From contig NZ_CP049834.1 of assembly GCF_019916085.1 (NCBI RefSeq), forward strand, positions 1,564,501 to 1,628,500: a stretch of 64,000 nt of DNA, in the 5' to 3' direction. A program made the position numbers and the translations under genes. The notes beneath the pieces were generated by a model. That model made no database searches. It was not told the DNA's origin and saw only the letters and a program-made list of their open reading frames with translations. The DNA comes from Aquirufa lenticrescens. GTDB lineage: Bacteria; Bacteroidota; Bacteroidia; Cytophagales; Spirosomataceae. Each line of letters starts with the position of its first letter. Within the stretch, counting starts at the first letter, position 1. This document shows positions 1 to 8,444 of this stretch, one piece after another.

Positions 1-436
1 CTCCATTCAGTGTGGGTGTAGCAATAATAGAATCCACAGCTTGACCATTGAGTGTCCAGGAATAAGGGAAAGAAATAAGCGCCTTTTCGCAAACCGTAAC
101 ACTTGAAATCACAGGCGCTTTTCGGAGCACCACTAAAACAGAATCAGAATAGCTGTTGCATTTGCCAGACGTGATTTTTAATCGATAATAAGATCCCGCG
201 GGATGCGTGGCTCCGCCGGAAAGAAAACTGTAGCGCGCTGCGCGCGCGTTTGTAATGCTCGTGAATTTCGTGTCCGAGGGTCTGCGCTTTTCCCATTGAA
301 AAGTGCCGCTCGAACTGACAACAATGAGTCGAATGGAATCTCCCTCACAGGTAATTTGTGAGAGAGGTTGTGTGCTGATGGTAGCGCATTGTGTGAAGGC
401 AACGAAACTATAGAAGAGAAAAAAGAGCGTTTTCAT
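1..436 (-). CDS. Secreted Ig/PKD-like repeat protein, C-terminus beyond window
   Basis: Reading the minus strand from the ATG at 436 gives an uninterrupted frame of 145 codons that runs off the left edge, so only the N-terminus is here. The first ~16 residues are a hydrophobic signal peptide (MKTLFFLFYSF...). After it comes an Ig/PKD-like module: a Cys followed by EGDSIRL, a central FQWE strand, then GSYYRLKI and a second Cys, as in the repeated adhesive domains of large secreted Bacteroidota proteins, which often carry a C-terminal type IX sorting domain (not visible here). Another module seems to begin near residue 108. The partner or ligand is unknown. An Arg-rich ORF in another frame inside it is a shadow. 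Confidence 0.7.
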   Translation of the reverse strand, partial: MKTLFFLFYSFVAFTQCATISTQPLSQITCEGDSIRLIVVSSSGTFQWEKRRPSDTKFTSITNARAARYSFLSGGATHPAGSYYRLKITSGKCNSYSDSVLVVLRKAPVISSVTVCEKALISFPYSWTLNGQAVDSIIATPTLNG

Positions 437-505
437 GACTCGAATTAGAGCAGAAAACGAAGGCTAAACAAGCTGAAAAAAATCAATATTGAGAACCTGA
501 TAAAT

Positions 506-545
506 AAAAAACGCAAACGACTCGAAGCGAGCTGTTTGCGTTTTT
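506..545 (-). terminator. Rho-independent terminator of the isomerase gene
   Basis: The 7-bp stem CGCAAAC (512-518) / GTTTGCG (534-540) encloses a second stem, CTCG/CGAG. T-runs flank it on both strands. On the minus strand it follows the stop codon of the isomerase gene at 564. Confidence 0.8.
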
Positions 546-563
546 ATCAAGCTGTTGGTATTC

Positions 564-1448
564 TTAAATATCGCAGATTTTTACCGCTTGTTCTAAGGAC
601 GCCATTTTGTCTTTACGAGCTGGAATGAATTCCTGTCCGATAAAGCCTTTATATCCTGTATCGTAGATAGCACGAATGATAGCCGCATAATTTAATTCTT
701 GCGTCTCGTCGATCTCGTTACGACCTGGAACACCACCTGTGTGGTAGTGAGAGATGTATTGGTGGTATTTTTTGATGGTAGCGATTACGTCCCCTTCCAT
801 GATTTGCATGTGGTAGATATCGTAAAGCAATTTGAATTTATCAGAACCCACCATCTCACAAAGTGCAGCACCCCATTCAGTTGTGTCAGCTTGGTAGTCT
901 TTGTGGTTTACTTTGGAATTCAATAACTCCATGGAGATCGTTACATCGTAACGTTCTGCGGTTTTCATGATACGTTGTAAGCCCTTTTTGCAGTTGATTA
1001 GTCCGTCTTCATCGCTCATACCATCTCTGTTTCCGGAGAAGGTGATGATATTTTTAACGCCGGCTTTCGCTGCTTTAGGGATGATATCTTCGTAGAAACC
1101 GACTAAAGCGTCGTGGTTTTTCGTACGGTTAAAGAAGTTCGGGATGTTCATGCCGTCTGGGTATTTTCCCCAGCCAATTGCCGCAGTCATATCGTGTTTT
1201 TTCAGGATTTCCCACTCATCGGGACCTGTTAATTCGATGGATTGCAAGCCGATTTTTTTGGCGTTAATGACTAATTCCTCAAACGGGATATCGTTATAGC
1301 ACCAGCGACAGGCTGAGTGATGTACCTTTCCTTTTAAGTCAAGGCCCGCTTGGATGTCTGCTTCCTGAAAACGATGTCCCATCATTCCAAGGCCTGCGAA
1401 CCCAGCAGAGCTTTTTAGAATGTCTCTTCGGCTGAATTTGTTTTCCAT
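564..1448 (-). CDS. TIM-barrel sugar isomerase, hydroxypyruvate isomerase-like
   Basis: The 294-residue protein belongs to the xylose isomerase-like TIM-barrel (AP endonuclease 2) superfamily and resembles hydroxypyruvate isomerases, which interconvert hydroxypyruvate and tartronate semialdehyde. The N-terminus has a twin-arginine motif (SRRDILKSS) and a hydrophobic stretch, so export or membrane association through Tat is likely. Conserved barrel segments include SMELLNSKVNH, KLLYDIYHMQIMEGD and HYHTGGVPGRNEID, which carry the metal-binding Glu, Asp and His residues of the family. It lies 20 bp downstream of nuoM on the same strand. The exact sugar substrate cannot be decided; an inositol or keto-sugar isomerase is possible. 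Confidence 0.75.
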   Translation of the reverse strand: MENKFSRRDILKSSAGFAGLGMMGHRFQEADIQAGLDLKGKVHHSACRWCYNDIPFEELVINAKKIGLQSIELTGPDEWEILKKHDMTAAIGWGKYPDGMNIPNFFNRTKNHDALVGFYEDIIPKAAKAGVKNIITFSGNRDGMSDEDGLINCKKGLQRIMKTAERYDVTISMELLNSKVNHKDYQADTTEWGAALCEMVGSDKFKLLYDIYHMQIMEGDVIATIKKYHQYISHYHTGGVPGRNEIDETQELNYAAIIRAIYDTGYKGFIGQEFIPARKDKMASLEQAVKICDI

Positions 1449-1468
1449 AGGTTTATATGTTAATAGGT

Positions 1469-3121
1469 TTATTTTAGTAATCCGGTGACGAATTTTTCAC
1501 TGAGCTCAAATAGTAAGCCCGGATAAACGCCTAGCAATATACTGATAATTCCTAGACCAAAAAGGCTTAGCAATTCTAATTTATTCAAATCAGGTAAAGA
1601 CCAATGGGCATTTTTTTGGTAGTGTTTTCCCAAATAGATTTTTTGGAAAGTCCATAATAGGTATCCAGCGCCTAATAATAAGCCCAAAGCGCCAAAAACC
1701 GCTATCCCTGGATGCACAAAGGGACTCGTGAATGCGCCCATCAAGCTGAAGAATTCTCCGATAAATCCAGAGAATCCGGGAAGGCCTAAAGAGGCAAAAA
1801 TGGCGATGCCTGAGATAACCGTAAACCGTGGCATCAAGGTAACTAAACCGGAATACGAATCGATTTCGCGATTTCCCGTTCGGGAATACAATACACCTAC
1901 TAGTAAGAATAACAAGGCTGATAAAACACCGTGGGAGATGGTTTGGAAGATGGCTCCTTGCCATCCTTCAGCCGTAAAGGCTGCGATTCCGATCAGCACG
2001 AAACCCATATGTGAAACGGAAGAATAGGCCACTAATTTCTTTAAATCCGTCATCGCTAGTGCATTGTAGGCGCCGTAAACGATAGATAAAGCTCCTAAGC
2101 CTGCCAAGATATTCGCCGCTTCAATTGCCTCTGCTTGGAAGAATGGAATGGTGATTCGCAACCAGCCGTATGCTCCGATTTTCAACAAGACACCTGCTAA
2201 TAAAACGGAGATTGGTGTAGGTGCTTCTACGTGTGCATCGGGTAACCAAGTGTGCAAAGGAACCATCGGTAATTTGATGGCGAAACCGATGAATAATAAC
2301 CAAAAGCCCCATTCACGCGCGCTCATTCCCGCTAATTGACAGCCTGAGCTGATGTGTAGGATGCTGGTGATTTGGCAATTATTATAGTCTTCTAAAGCCT
2401 GCATATCAAAGCTATGCACTAAAGAAGACGTAGCTAATTCTTGTGACTGTATTAGTTGCTGTACTGTTTTCAAGGCCTCTAGGTTGAAGCCTTGTTCTGG
2501 GCGAATCAAGCCATTTAATAAAGCTGTTTCATAAGGATCCACATAAGCAACTCCCATTCCTAGCATCACGATCAGGATCAAAAGGGAGCCAACTAGCGTG
2601 TAAATAAAGAACTTCAACGATGCGTAATTTCTGCGCGGTCCACCCCAAATTCCAATCAAGAAATACATAGGGAGCAACATAAACTCGAAGAAGACGTAGA
2701 AGAGGAAGAGGTCTTTGGCCATAAAACAGCCCATAATCGAGGCGTTCAAGAGCAAGACCAAGGCATAGTAGCCACCCATTTTTTCTTTAATGTCTGTCGA
2801 ATTCCACAGCGCCACCCAGGTAATTAATCCAGTTAACAGAATCAGGGAAATGCTCAAACCATCAACTCCTAACGTGTATTTAGACATAAATTGTCCCATC
2901 GATCCGAGTGAAATGGAGAACCAATTGTGCGTTTCGTTGAATTGAAATAAGCCGGAAGTTTTATCGAATGCGCCATAGATATAGCCCAAAAGCGCTAATT
3001 GGAGTGTCGAAAGACCGATGGCAATGCTTCTCGCTTGTTTTTTCAATTGACCCAAACCAAGCGCTAATGCACCAAGCAAGGGCAATCCAATTAAGAGCGA
3101 TAAAAGAGGTAAATTCGTCAT
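1469..3121 (-). CDS. nuoM: NADH-quinone oxidoreductase subunit M (proton-pumping)
   Basis: The 550-residue polytopic membrane protein is an antiporter-like proton-pumping subunit of respiratory complex I. The family signature KLPMVPLHTWLPDAHVEAP is at about residue 280, with the functional Lys/His residues of the pump channel, and another conserved block (LKKLVAYSSVSHMGFVLIG) lies in the second half. Between about residues 190 and 268 there is a mainly non-membrane insertion, rich in Gln and Asn, that most NuoM proteins lack or have in a shorter form. Its ATG overlaps the nuoL stop in an ATGA. No nuoN follows; the next gene is the sugar isomerase. Confidence 0.93.
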   Translation of the reverse strand: MTNLPLLSLLIGLPLLGALALGLGQLKKQARSIAIGLSTLQLALLGYIYGAFDKTSGLFQFNETHNWFSISLGSMGQFMSKYTLGVDGLSISLILLTGLITWVALWNSTDIKEKMGGYYALVLLLNASIMGCFMAKDLFLFYVFFEFMLLPMYFLIGIWGGPRRNYASLKFFIYTLVGSLLILIVMLGMGVAYVDPYETALLNGLIRPEQGFNLEALKTVQQLIQSQELATSSLVHSFDMQALEDYNNCQITSILHISSGCQLAGMSAREWGFWLLFIGFAIKLPMVPLHTWLPDAHVEAPTPISVLLAGVLLKIGAYGWLRITIPFFQAEAIEAANILAGLGALSIVYGAYNALAMTDLKKLVAYSSVSHMGFVLIGIAAFTAEGWQGAIFQTISHGVLSALLFLLVGVLYSRTGNREIDSYSGLVTLMPRFTVISGIAIFASLGLPGFSGFIGEFFSLMGAFTSPFVHPGIAVFGALGLLLGAGYLLWTFQKIYLGKHYQKNAHWSLPDLNKLELLSLFGLGIISILLGVYPGLLFELSEKFVTGLLK

Positions 3122-4920
3122 TTAATAAATAGCGCGTAAAGTAAAAATAAGGCAAATGTCACAATAATCATAGCCCAATAGCTTTGGACTTTAGCTGATT
3201 GCCAGCGACTTAAAATTTTTCCAGTGCCTGCACTTAGGCTGGCACTTCCACCTACAAATATGCCATCGATGATGTGTCTATCAAACCAAGCGGATAGATG
3301 GGCAATAATCACTTGCAAAGCGGCAATCCCATTCACGAATCGGTCAATGAATTGCGTTTCGAAAACCTGAGCAGATCTGCTCTTCCATCGAATAAAGCGG
3401 AATAAGGATGGCCATAAGCCAGGTAATAATTGGTAGTTCCCAGCTGGAATCCAGTTTCTTGTTAAATAAGCTCCCGCCATTCCCAGCACCCAGGTGGCAG
3501 CCGTGATATACAACCAGAATGATGGAATGTGGTAAATGGTGACCTCGAAACGCTCTAACAAGGCAGAATCGTGGATTTCGATGGGATTCCAAGAAATCCA
3601 AATGAAAAAGCTCGCTATAATTAATAGCCTGATCGGGGTTTCTAAACTGAAATCCTTATTAGGGGAACCTTCTTTCACAGGCCCCATAAAGATCAAATAA
3701 AATTGGCGGCTGATATAGAAACTGGTTAACACCATACCTACACCTAGGACGCCTAGGAGTTCGAATTGTTCGTTTGAGTACAAATATCCGGCGATATTCT
3801 CCTTGCTTAAAAAACCGCCCGTAAGTGGCAATCCTATCAATCCAGACCCGAATACGAGGTAGGCCAAAGCCGCTATTGGCGCTTTTTTGCGAAGCCCACC
3901 CATGTCGTTTAGGCTTTGGGAATGGACGGTATGAATAACAGCGCCAGCCGCTAAAAATAGACCAGCTTTAAAAATCCCATGGGTTAGTAAATGAAATAAT
4001 GAAGCGTCAGAACCCATTCCCATCCACATTAAACCCAGCTGGGAAATGGTGGAATAGGCCAGTGTTTTTTTGATGTCGTTTTGGAAAATGGCGAATACTG
4101 CTCCTGTTAAAAAGGAGATTGCACCAATGATTCCCATAAAAAGATGGGTCTCTGGTCCCGTGATATCGAAAACGCGAACGCCCACAAATACACCCGCGGC
4201 CACCATCGTAGCGGCGTGAATCAATGCGGAGGCTGGCGTAGGACCCTCCATCGCATCAGGTAACCAAGACATTAACGGGAATTGGGCAGATTTAGCTATT
4301 CCGCCCGCGATTATTGTGATTCCGATAAGGGCAGGGGCGATGCCATGCATCGCTGAAAATTGCCAGGTATTGAAGTGCAAACCGAGGGAAATTAAACCAA
4401 ACAGTAAGGCAATATCCCCTAAGCGATTAATTAAAAAGGCTTTTTTAGCGGCTTGAATGGCGGCCGTTTTTTGATGCCAAAAACTGATCAATAAATACGA
4501 ACAAGCCCCCACTAATTCCCAAGCCCCATAAAAAACAAGGATAGAATCGGTCAGTAGCAAAAGCGTCATCGAACCCACAAACAGGTGCAAATACAGGTAA
4601 TATCGACCGATGGAGGGGTCTTCTTTCAGATATGATTTGGAAAACAGTTGTACACAAAAAGATACTATCGCCACTAATCCTAGGACCAATTGCGCCGAGG
4701 CATTCGCCCAAAAACTTAGATTCAGCTGCTGCCCACCCAGATTAAACCAAGGATAAGCGATTTTGAAATCAAGGGGTGCGGTGTTACAAAAATATAACGC
4801 GGCAATACTGAATACAGCCGAAAGGGAAATCGAAAAAAGAGGTTTGGGAAAAAGAGCCACCAACAGCGCGGACGCCCAAGGCAACAAAAGCACTCCAAGA
4901 AACAGGAGATTTAATCCCAT
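3118..4920 (-). CDS. nuoL: NADH-quinone oxidoreductase subunit L (proton-pumping)
   Basis: The 600-residue multi-span protein is the largest antiporter-like subunit of complex I. It shows the NuoL core AKSAQFPLMSWLPDAMEGPTP at about residues 207-227 and KKTLAYSTISQLGLM at about 300, plus the C-terminal extension that forms the lateral helix in other bacteria. ATG at 4920 is chosen because it starts directly at the first membrane helix; an upstream in-frame TTG (4944) would add eight unlikely residues. It follows moaD by 33 bp on the same strand and overlaps nuoM by 4 nt. No DabA-like gene is nearby, so a bicarbonate transporter role is unlikely. Confidence 0.93.
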   Translation of the reverse strand: MGLNLLFLGVLLLPWASALLVALFPKPLFSISLSAVFSIAALYFCNTAPLDFKIAYPWFNLGGQQLNLSFWANASAQLVLGLVAIVSFCVQLFSKSYLKEDPSIGRYYLYLHLFVGSMTLLLLTDSILVFYGAWELVGACSYLLISFWHQKTAAIQAAKKAFLINRLGDIALLFGLISLGLHFNTWQFSAMHGIAPALIGITIIAGGIAKSAQFPLMSWLPDAMEGPTPASALIHAATMVAAGVFVGVRVFDITGPETHLFMGIIGAISFLTGAVFAIFQNDIKKTLAYSTISQLGLMWMGMGSDASLFHLLTHGIFKAGLFLAAGAVIHTVHSQSLNDMGGLRKKAPIAALAYLVFGSGLIGLPLTGGFLSKENIAGYLYSNEQFELLGVLGVGMVLTSFYISRQFYLIFMGPVKEGSPNKDFSLETPIRLLIIASFFIWISWNPIEIHDSALLERFEVTIYHIPSFWLYITAATWVLGMAGAYLTRNWIPAGNYQLLPGLWPSLFRFIRWKSRSAQVFETQFIDRFVNGIAALQVIIAHLSAWFDRHIIDGIFVGGSASLSAGTGKILSRWQSAKVQSYWAMIIVTFALFLLYALFIK

Positions 4921-4953
4921 ATAATTGTGTAGATTTAAAAACAAATATACGGA

Positions 4954-5199
4954 TTATCCGCCACTCACGGGTGGAATTAAGGCAATTTCCATCGTTTCAG
5001 AGAGGATAAAATCAGGTTCTTGGAAGCGATGTTCCGCCGCGAGTCGCAGCGAAGGTAGATTTTCCAAAGCCGGATGCTTCGAACGCAAGGTCTGCAACAT
5101 CTCCTGCACGGTTACTGAGCCCTCTTTTTCGATCGAAATGGTGGACGATTTTAATAAATCTCGGCAAATACCGAACAGCAAGATGTGGTAGGTTGACAT
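4954..5199 (-). CDS. moaD: Molybdopterin synthase small subunit MoaD
   Basis: The 81-residue protein has a ubiquitin-like fold and ends in PPVSGG. The terminal Gly-Gly is adenylated and thiocarboxylated so that MoaD can donate sulfur to precursor Z in molybdopterin synthesis. The internal pattern (VTVQEMLQTLRSKHPAL, then IALIPPVSGG) is typical of MoaD. It is divergent from moaA with 37 bp between the start codons, so the two probably share a promoter region. Nothing for MoaE is seen in this window. Confidence 0.9.
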   Translation of the reverse strand: MSTYHILLFGICRDLLKSSTISIEKEGSVTVQEMLQTLRSKHPALENLPSLRLAAEHRFQEPDFILSETMEIALIPPVSGG

Positions 5200-5208
5200 C
5201 GTTTTTTG

Positions 5209-5216
5209 TACCTTTG
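5209..5216 (+). promoter_or_regulatory. Bacteroidota -7 promoter element for moaA
   Basis: TACCTTTG matches the TAnnTTTG consensus and lies about 20 bp before the moaA start. A TTG at 5193-5195 is the only weak candidate for the -33 element. A transcript from here would have a very short leader. Confidence 0.45.
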
Positions 5217-5236
5217 GTAACTATTGAACAAATATA

Positions 5237-6229
5237 TTGGATAATCCTCAGCTTTTAGATAATCACGGCCGCGAATTGACGTATTTACGTCTCGCGGTGA
5301 CGGATCGTTGTAATCTGCGCTGCACCTATTGCATGCCGGCGGAGGGGATTAACTATATGCCTGAGCGCGAGTTGTTGAGCTGGGAGGAGATGTTTCGCTT
5401 AACCCGGATTTTGCACGAAATGGGGATTAAAAAGGTGCGCATCACGGGAGGAGAGCCCTTTGTTCGGAATGGTTTGCTGGATTTCTTAACGAATTTAGCG
5501 GGCTTGAAAGACCTCGAAATTTGTTTGACGACGAATGGCGTTTTCGTTGGGGATTACATAGATGCGCTAAAAAAGCTAGGTGTGCGCCACATTAATTTAA
5601 GTTTGGACTCCCTCAATCGGGATCGCTTTCAGCAGATCACGCGTCGGGATGATTTTGCCAAAGTCTATGAAAACCTCCTTCGCTTAATAGACGCCGGTTT
5701 TCAAGTCAAAATGAATGCGGTGGTGATGCAGGGCAAAAATGAAGACGATATTATTGCTTTGACGGAGTTCGCTCGTGAACATCCGGTATCGGTGAGATTC
5801 ATCGAAGAAATGCCGTTTAATGGTTCCGGACTGGTAGAAGAAAAGCTATTTTGGGATCACGCCCGTATTTTAGAACGTATCCGTTCGCAATTTCCGGATC
5901 TAAAAGCGAGACCCTTTTTGTTCGGGGAAACGGCAAATACCTATGATATTCCAGGGTTCAAAGGGAATGTAGGAGTTATCGCGGCATTTACGCGGACCTT
6001 TTGTGGAAGTTGCAATCGCATTCGTTTGACTGCCAAAGGTCAAGTCAAGACTTGTCTGTACGATGATGGCGTTTTTGATATGAAGCCGTATCTTCGTAGC
6101 GAAGTGAGCGATGAGGAGGTGAAAGCACAATTTTTGAAACTATTTAAATCGCGTCCGTTGGATGGATTTGAAGCAGAAAATAAACGAAAAGGAGTCATCA
6201 CCGAATCGATGACGACTATTGGAGGTTAA
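5237..6229 (+). CDS. moaA: GTP 3',8-cyclase MoaA (radical SAM)
   Basis: MoaA catalyses the first step of molybdenum cofactor synthesis, the radical rearrangement of GTP. The 330-residue protein has the radical-SAM CxxxCxxC motif at Cys25, Cys29 and Cys32 and the C-terminal second [4Fe-4S] site, CxxC-x13-C at about residues 256-273. It ends in the Gly-Gly tail (TTIGG) that is essential in MoaA. The start is TTG at 5237: an in-frame TGA lies at 5225-5227 and the next ATG is inside the iron-sulfur motif, so TTG is the only reasonable choice. It is followed 14 bp later by the heptose kinase gene. Confidence 0.95.
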   Translation: MDNPQLLDNHGRELTYLRLAVTDRCNLRCTYCMPAEGINYMPERELLSWEEMFRLTRILHEMGIKKVRITGGEPFVRNGLLDFLTNLAGLKDLEICLTTNGVFVGDYIDALKKLGVRHINLSLDSLNRDRFQQITRRDDFAKVYENLLRLIDAGFQVKMNAVVMQGKNEDDIIALTEFAREHPVSVRFIEEMPFNGSGLVEEKLFWDHARILERIRSQFPDLKARPFLFGETANTYDIPGFKGNVGVIAAFTRTFCGSCNRIRLTAKGQVKTCLYDDGVFDMKPYLRSEVSDEEVKAQFLKLFKSRPLDGFEAENKRKGVITESMTTIGG

Positions 6230-6243
6230 ATATTAGCATCTTT

Positions 6244-7221
6244 ATGAATCCATTATCTACCCTGATTGAGAAATTTTCTAGCCTACGCGTTCTCGTGATT
6301 GGCGATTTAATGGTGGATGCCTATACCTGGGGAAAGGTGAATCGCATTTCACCAGAAGCACCAGTTCCGGTAGTGAACGTGATAAAGCGTGAATCTCGCT
6401 TAGGCGGTGCTGGAAATGTAGTTTTGAACATCGCGAGCCTTGGTGCAAAACCCTATGTTTGCTCGGTTATCGGTGACGATGCCACAGGCGAAACCTTACA
6501 AGGAATTCTACAAGCAGCTGGTCTTTCTACTTCAGGGATTATCACTGAAAAAGGTCGTCCTACTACGGTTAAAGAACGTGTTATCGCCGGATCTCAACAA
6601 TTGATTCGCGTGGATTCGGAAACGGAGGCACCTATTTCAGCAGCTTCGTCTAAAGCCTTATTGGAACAAGTCAAAGCTTGGTTACCAGAGGTCGATGTGA
6701 TCCTTTTTGAAGATTATGACAAAGGGGTTTTGAGTGCTGAATTGATTCAAGAAATTATTACGCTGGCGAAAGCACGTCAAATTCCAACTGTCGTTGATCC
6801 GAAGAAAAAGAACTTCTTCGCATACAGCGGCGCTACTTTGTTCAAGCCTAATTTGAATGAGTTACGTGATGGTTTAGGTTTAGAGGCTGCAGCAATTGCA
6901 CCCGACGCCATCGCAAAAACAGTCGCTGATTTTAAGGCAGCACAATCCTTCACGGGGTTATTTGTAACGATGTCAGAACGCGGTGTGTATATGGATTTCG
7001 CAGCAGACCAAATTCAAATCCCTGCTCACATTCGCCAAATCGCCGATGTTTCAGGAGCCGGAGATACCGTTATTTCGATTGCTGCTTGCGCGCTTGCCGC
7101 TGGTGGATCCGCCGCACAAATTGCTGAGCTTGCTAACTTAGGCGGAGGCTTAGTCTGCGAATTTTTAGGGGTTGTTCCGATTGATGTTAACCTACTGAAA
7201 AAAGAAGCTGCAAAAATATAA
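6244..7221 (+). CDS. rfaE1: D-glycero-beta-D-manno-heptose-7-phosphate kinase (PfkB family)
   Basis: The 325-residue sugar kinase of the PfkB/ribokinase family resembles the N-terminal half of HldE (RfaE domain I), which makes heptose-1,7-bisphosphate for lipopolysaccharide inner core synthesis. The N-terminus has the typical VIGDLMVDAYTWGKVNRISPEAPVP and a Gly-rich GGAGNV. The C-terminal PfkB signature DVSGAGDTV, with the catalytic Asp, is at about residue 267. No nucleotidyltransferase domain is fused, so domain II must be encoded elsewhere. It is probably cotranscribed with moaA although the pathways differ, and a terminator follows directly. Confidence 0.88.
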   Translation: MNPLSTLIEKFSSLRVLVIGDLMVDAYTWGKVNRISPEAPVPVVNVIKRESRLGGAGNVVLNIASLGAKPYVCSVIGDDATGETLQGILQAAGLSTSGIITEKGRPTTVKERVIAGSQQLIRVDSETEAPISAASSKALLEQVKAWLPEVDVILFEDYDKGVLSAELIQEIITLAKARQIPTVVDPKKKNFFAYSGATLFKPNLNELRDGLGLEAAAIAPDAIAKTVADFKAAQSFTGLFVTMSERGVYMDFAADQIQIPAHIRQIADVSGAGDTVISIAACALAAGGSAAQIAELANLGGGLVCEFLGVVPIDVNLLKKEAAKI

Positions 7222-7254
7222 AAAAAGCCCCGAACGAAAATTCGGGGCTTTTTT
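7222..7254. terminator. Bidirectional terminator between rfaE1 and ridA
   Basis: The stem AAGCCCCGAA / TTCGGGGCTT is flanked by an A-run and a T-run. It lies between two convergent genes and serves both strands. Confidence 0.9.
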
Positions 7255-7269
7255 ATGCATTCAGATTTC

Positions 7270-7656
7270 TTATCCAACCCAAGCCGTAAACTCAATCTCC
7301 ACTTTATATTGCGGAGCGATCAAGGCTGAGATTTCGTAAATTCCTGTCGTTGGTTTAACATCGCCAAAGAAATGAGCATGTGCACGAGCAATGTCTAAAT
7401 TCTTTGAAATATCCGTCGTGAAAATACGGGTACGGACCACATCCTTTAACGAAGAGCCAGCCTCTTCTAAAACCACCGCGATTCGTTCGATGATGTTATA
7501 GGTTTGGGCATATAAATCGTCAGCCGTTATTTTTTCGCCATCCACCAAGGCAACTGTGCCCGAGATTTCTAACAAATTTCCTGTCTTTACCGCGCGGCAG
7601 TAGCCGAAAGTATCTTCGAAGGGAGAACCGCTGGAGATATTAATTCTATTGCTCAT
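7270..7656 (-). CDS. RidA family protein (enamine/imine deaminase)
   Basis: This 128-residue protein belongs to the YjgF/YER057c/UK114 (Rid) family. Archetypal RidA hydrolyses 2-aminoacrylate and other reactive enamines released by PLP enzymes such as those of cysteine and serine metabolism. The central block DVVRTRIFTTDI contains the Arg that binds the substrate carboxylate in RidA, and the C-terminus shows KVEIEFTAWVG. The gene overlaps the end of cobA by 11 bp, so it is translationally linked to the sulfite reductase and siroheme operon. A role in protecting sulfur amino acid synthesis fits but is inferred; non-archetypal Rid subfamilies can have other substrates. Confidence 0.85.
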   Translation of the reverse strand: MSNRINISSGSPFEDTFGYCRAVKTGNLLEISGTVALVDGEKITADDLYAQTYNIIERIAVVLEEAGSSLKDVVRTRIFTTDISKNLDIARAHAHFFGDVKPTTGIYEISALIAPQYKVEIEFTAWVG

Positions 7657-8440
7657 TTTCTTTACTGATTTTCGTGATTTTTTGCCATAATTCCGGCTTT
7701 GCGTGACGCACCACTTCGCCGATGACGATGACTGCCGGATTAGTCAAGCCCTCTTTGGAAGCCATGGAGGCTAATTCTGCTGCCGAAGATACGCCAATGC
7801 GTTGATTTTTCATCGTGCCGTTTTGAATAATAGCTGCTGAGATATCGCCTTTACCGTATTTTTGGCATATGGTAGCGATCTCCTCTAACTTATTCATTCC
7901 CATGAGAATAACCAAAGTCGCAGAAGATTGTAAGCCTAAGGCTAAGTCTGCCGTCAAAGAGCCGTCCGATTTCGTGCCCGTCATCACCCAAAAGCTTTCG
8001 TTCACTCCACGAATCGTCAACGGAATCTCAGCTGAGCCCGCCGCCGCATAAGACGACGAAATGCCCGGAATGTAATCCGTCAATAAGCCGAACCCGCGCG
8101 CGTATTCGATTTCTTCTTGGCCACGGCCAAAGACAAAGGGATCTCCACCTTTCAAGCGGACCACGTGTCCTAAAGCATAAGCTTTTTCTACGATTAATTT
8201 ATTGATCGCCTCTTGGGAATGGCTTTCACCCGCACGCTTACCCACATAAATCTGCTCGCAGGTAGGGGAGCAATGTGCTAACAAGCTTTGGTTAACTAAA
8301 GCATCGTATAAAACGGCCTGCGCAGACGCAATGGCTTTAATGGCTTTCAAGGTGATCAACTCCGGATCGCCTGGGCCAGCACCCACCACCGATAATTTCG
8401 GATGGGGCTCTAAAGATCTGAAATGGCTTAAGTTCTTCAT
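7646..8440 (-). CDS. cobA: Uroporphyrinogen-III C-methyltransferase (SUMT)
   Basis: This enzyme transfers two methyl groups from S-adenosylmethionine to uroporphyrinogen III, giving precorrin-2, the precursor of siroheme. The 264-residue protein shows the SUMT signatures VGAGPGDPELITLKAI near the N-terminus and the GGDPFVFGRGQEE block at about residue 100. No CysG dehydrogenase/ferrochelatase domain is fused, so a separate enzyme must finish siroheme. It starts 4 bp after the sulfite reductase, which needs siroheme, and overlaps ridA. Confidence 0.93.
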   Translation of the reverse strand: MKNLSHFRSLEPHPKLSVVGAGPGDPELITLKAIKAIASAQAVLYDALVNQSLLAHCSPTCEQIYVGKRAGESHSQEAINKLIVEKAYALGHVVRLKGGDPFVFGRGQEEIEYARGFGLLTDYIPGISSSYAAAGSAEIPLTIRGVNESFWVMTGTKSDGSLTADLALGLQSSATLVILMGMNKLEEIATICQKYGKGDISAAIIQNGTMKNQRIGVSSAAELASMASKEGLTNPAVIVIGEVVRHAKPELWQKITKISKENEQ

Positions 8441-8444
8441 ACGA

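Noticed and set aside
178-402. 74-codon minus-strand frame near the left edge
   Set aside because: It is out of frame with the longer secreted protein starting at 436 and gives an Arg/Pro-rich, meaningless product.
3118-4920. DabB-like bicarbonate uptake subunit
   Set aside because: The next gene is nuoM and no DabA gene is present, so complex I subunit L is the better call.
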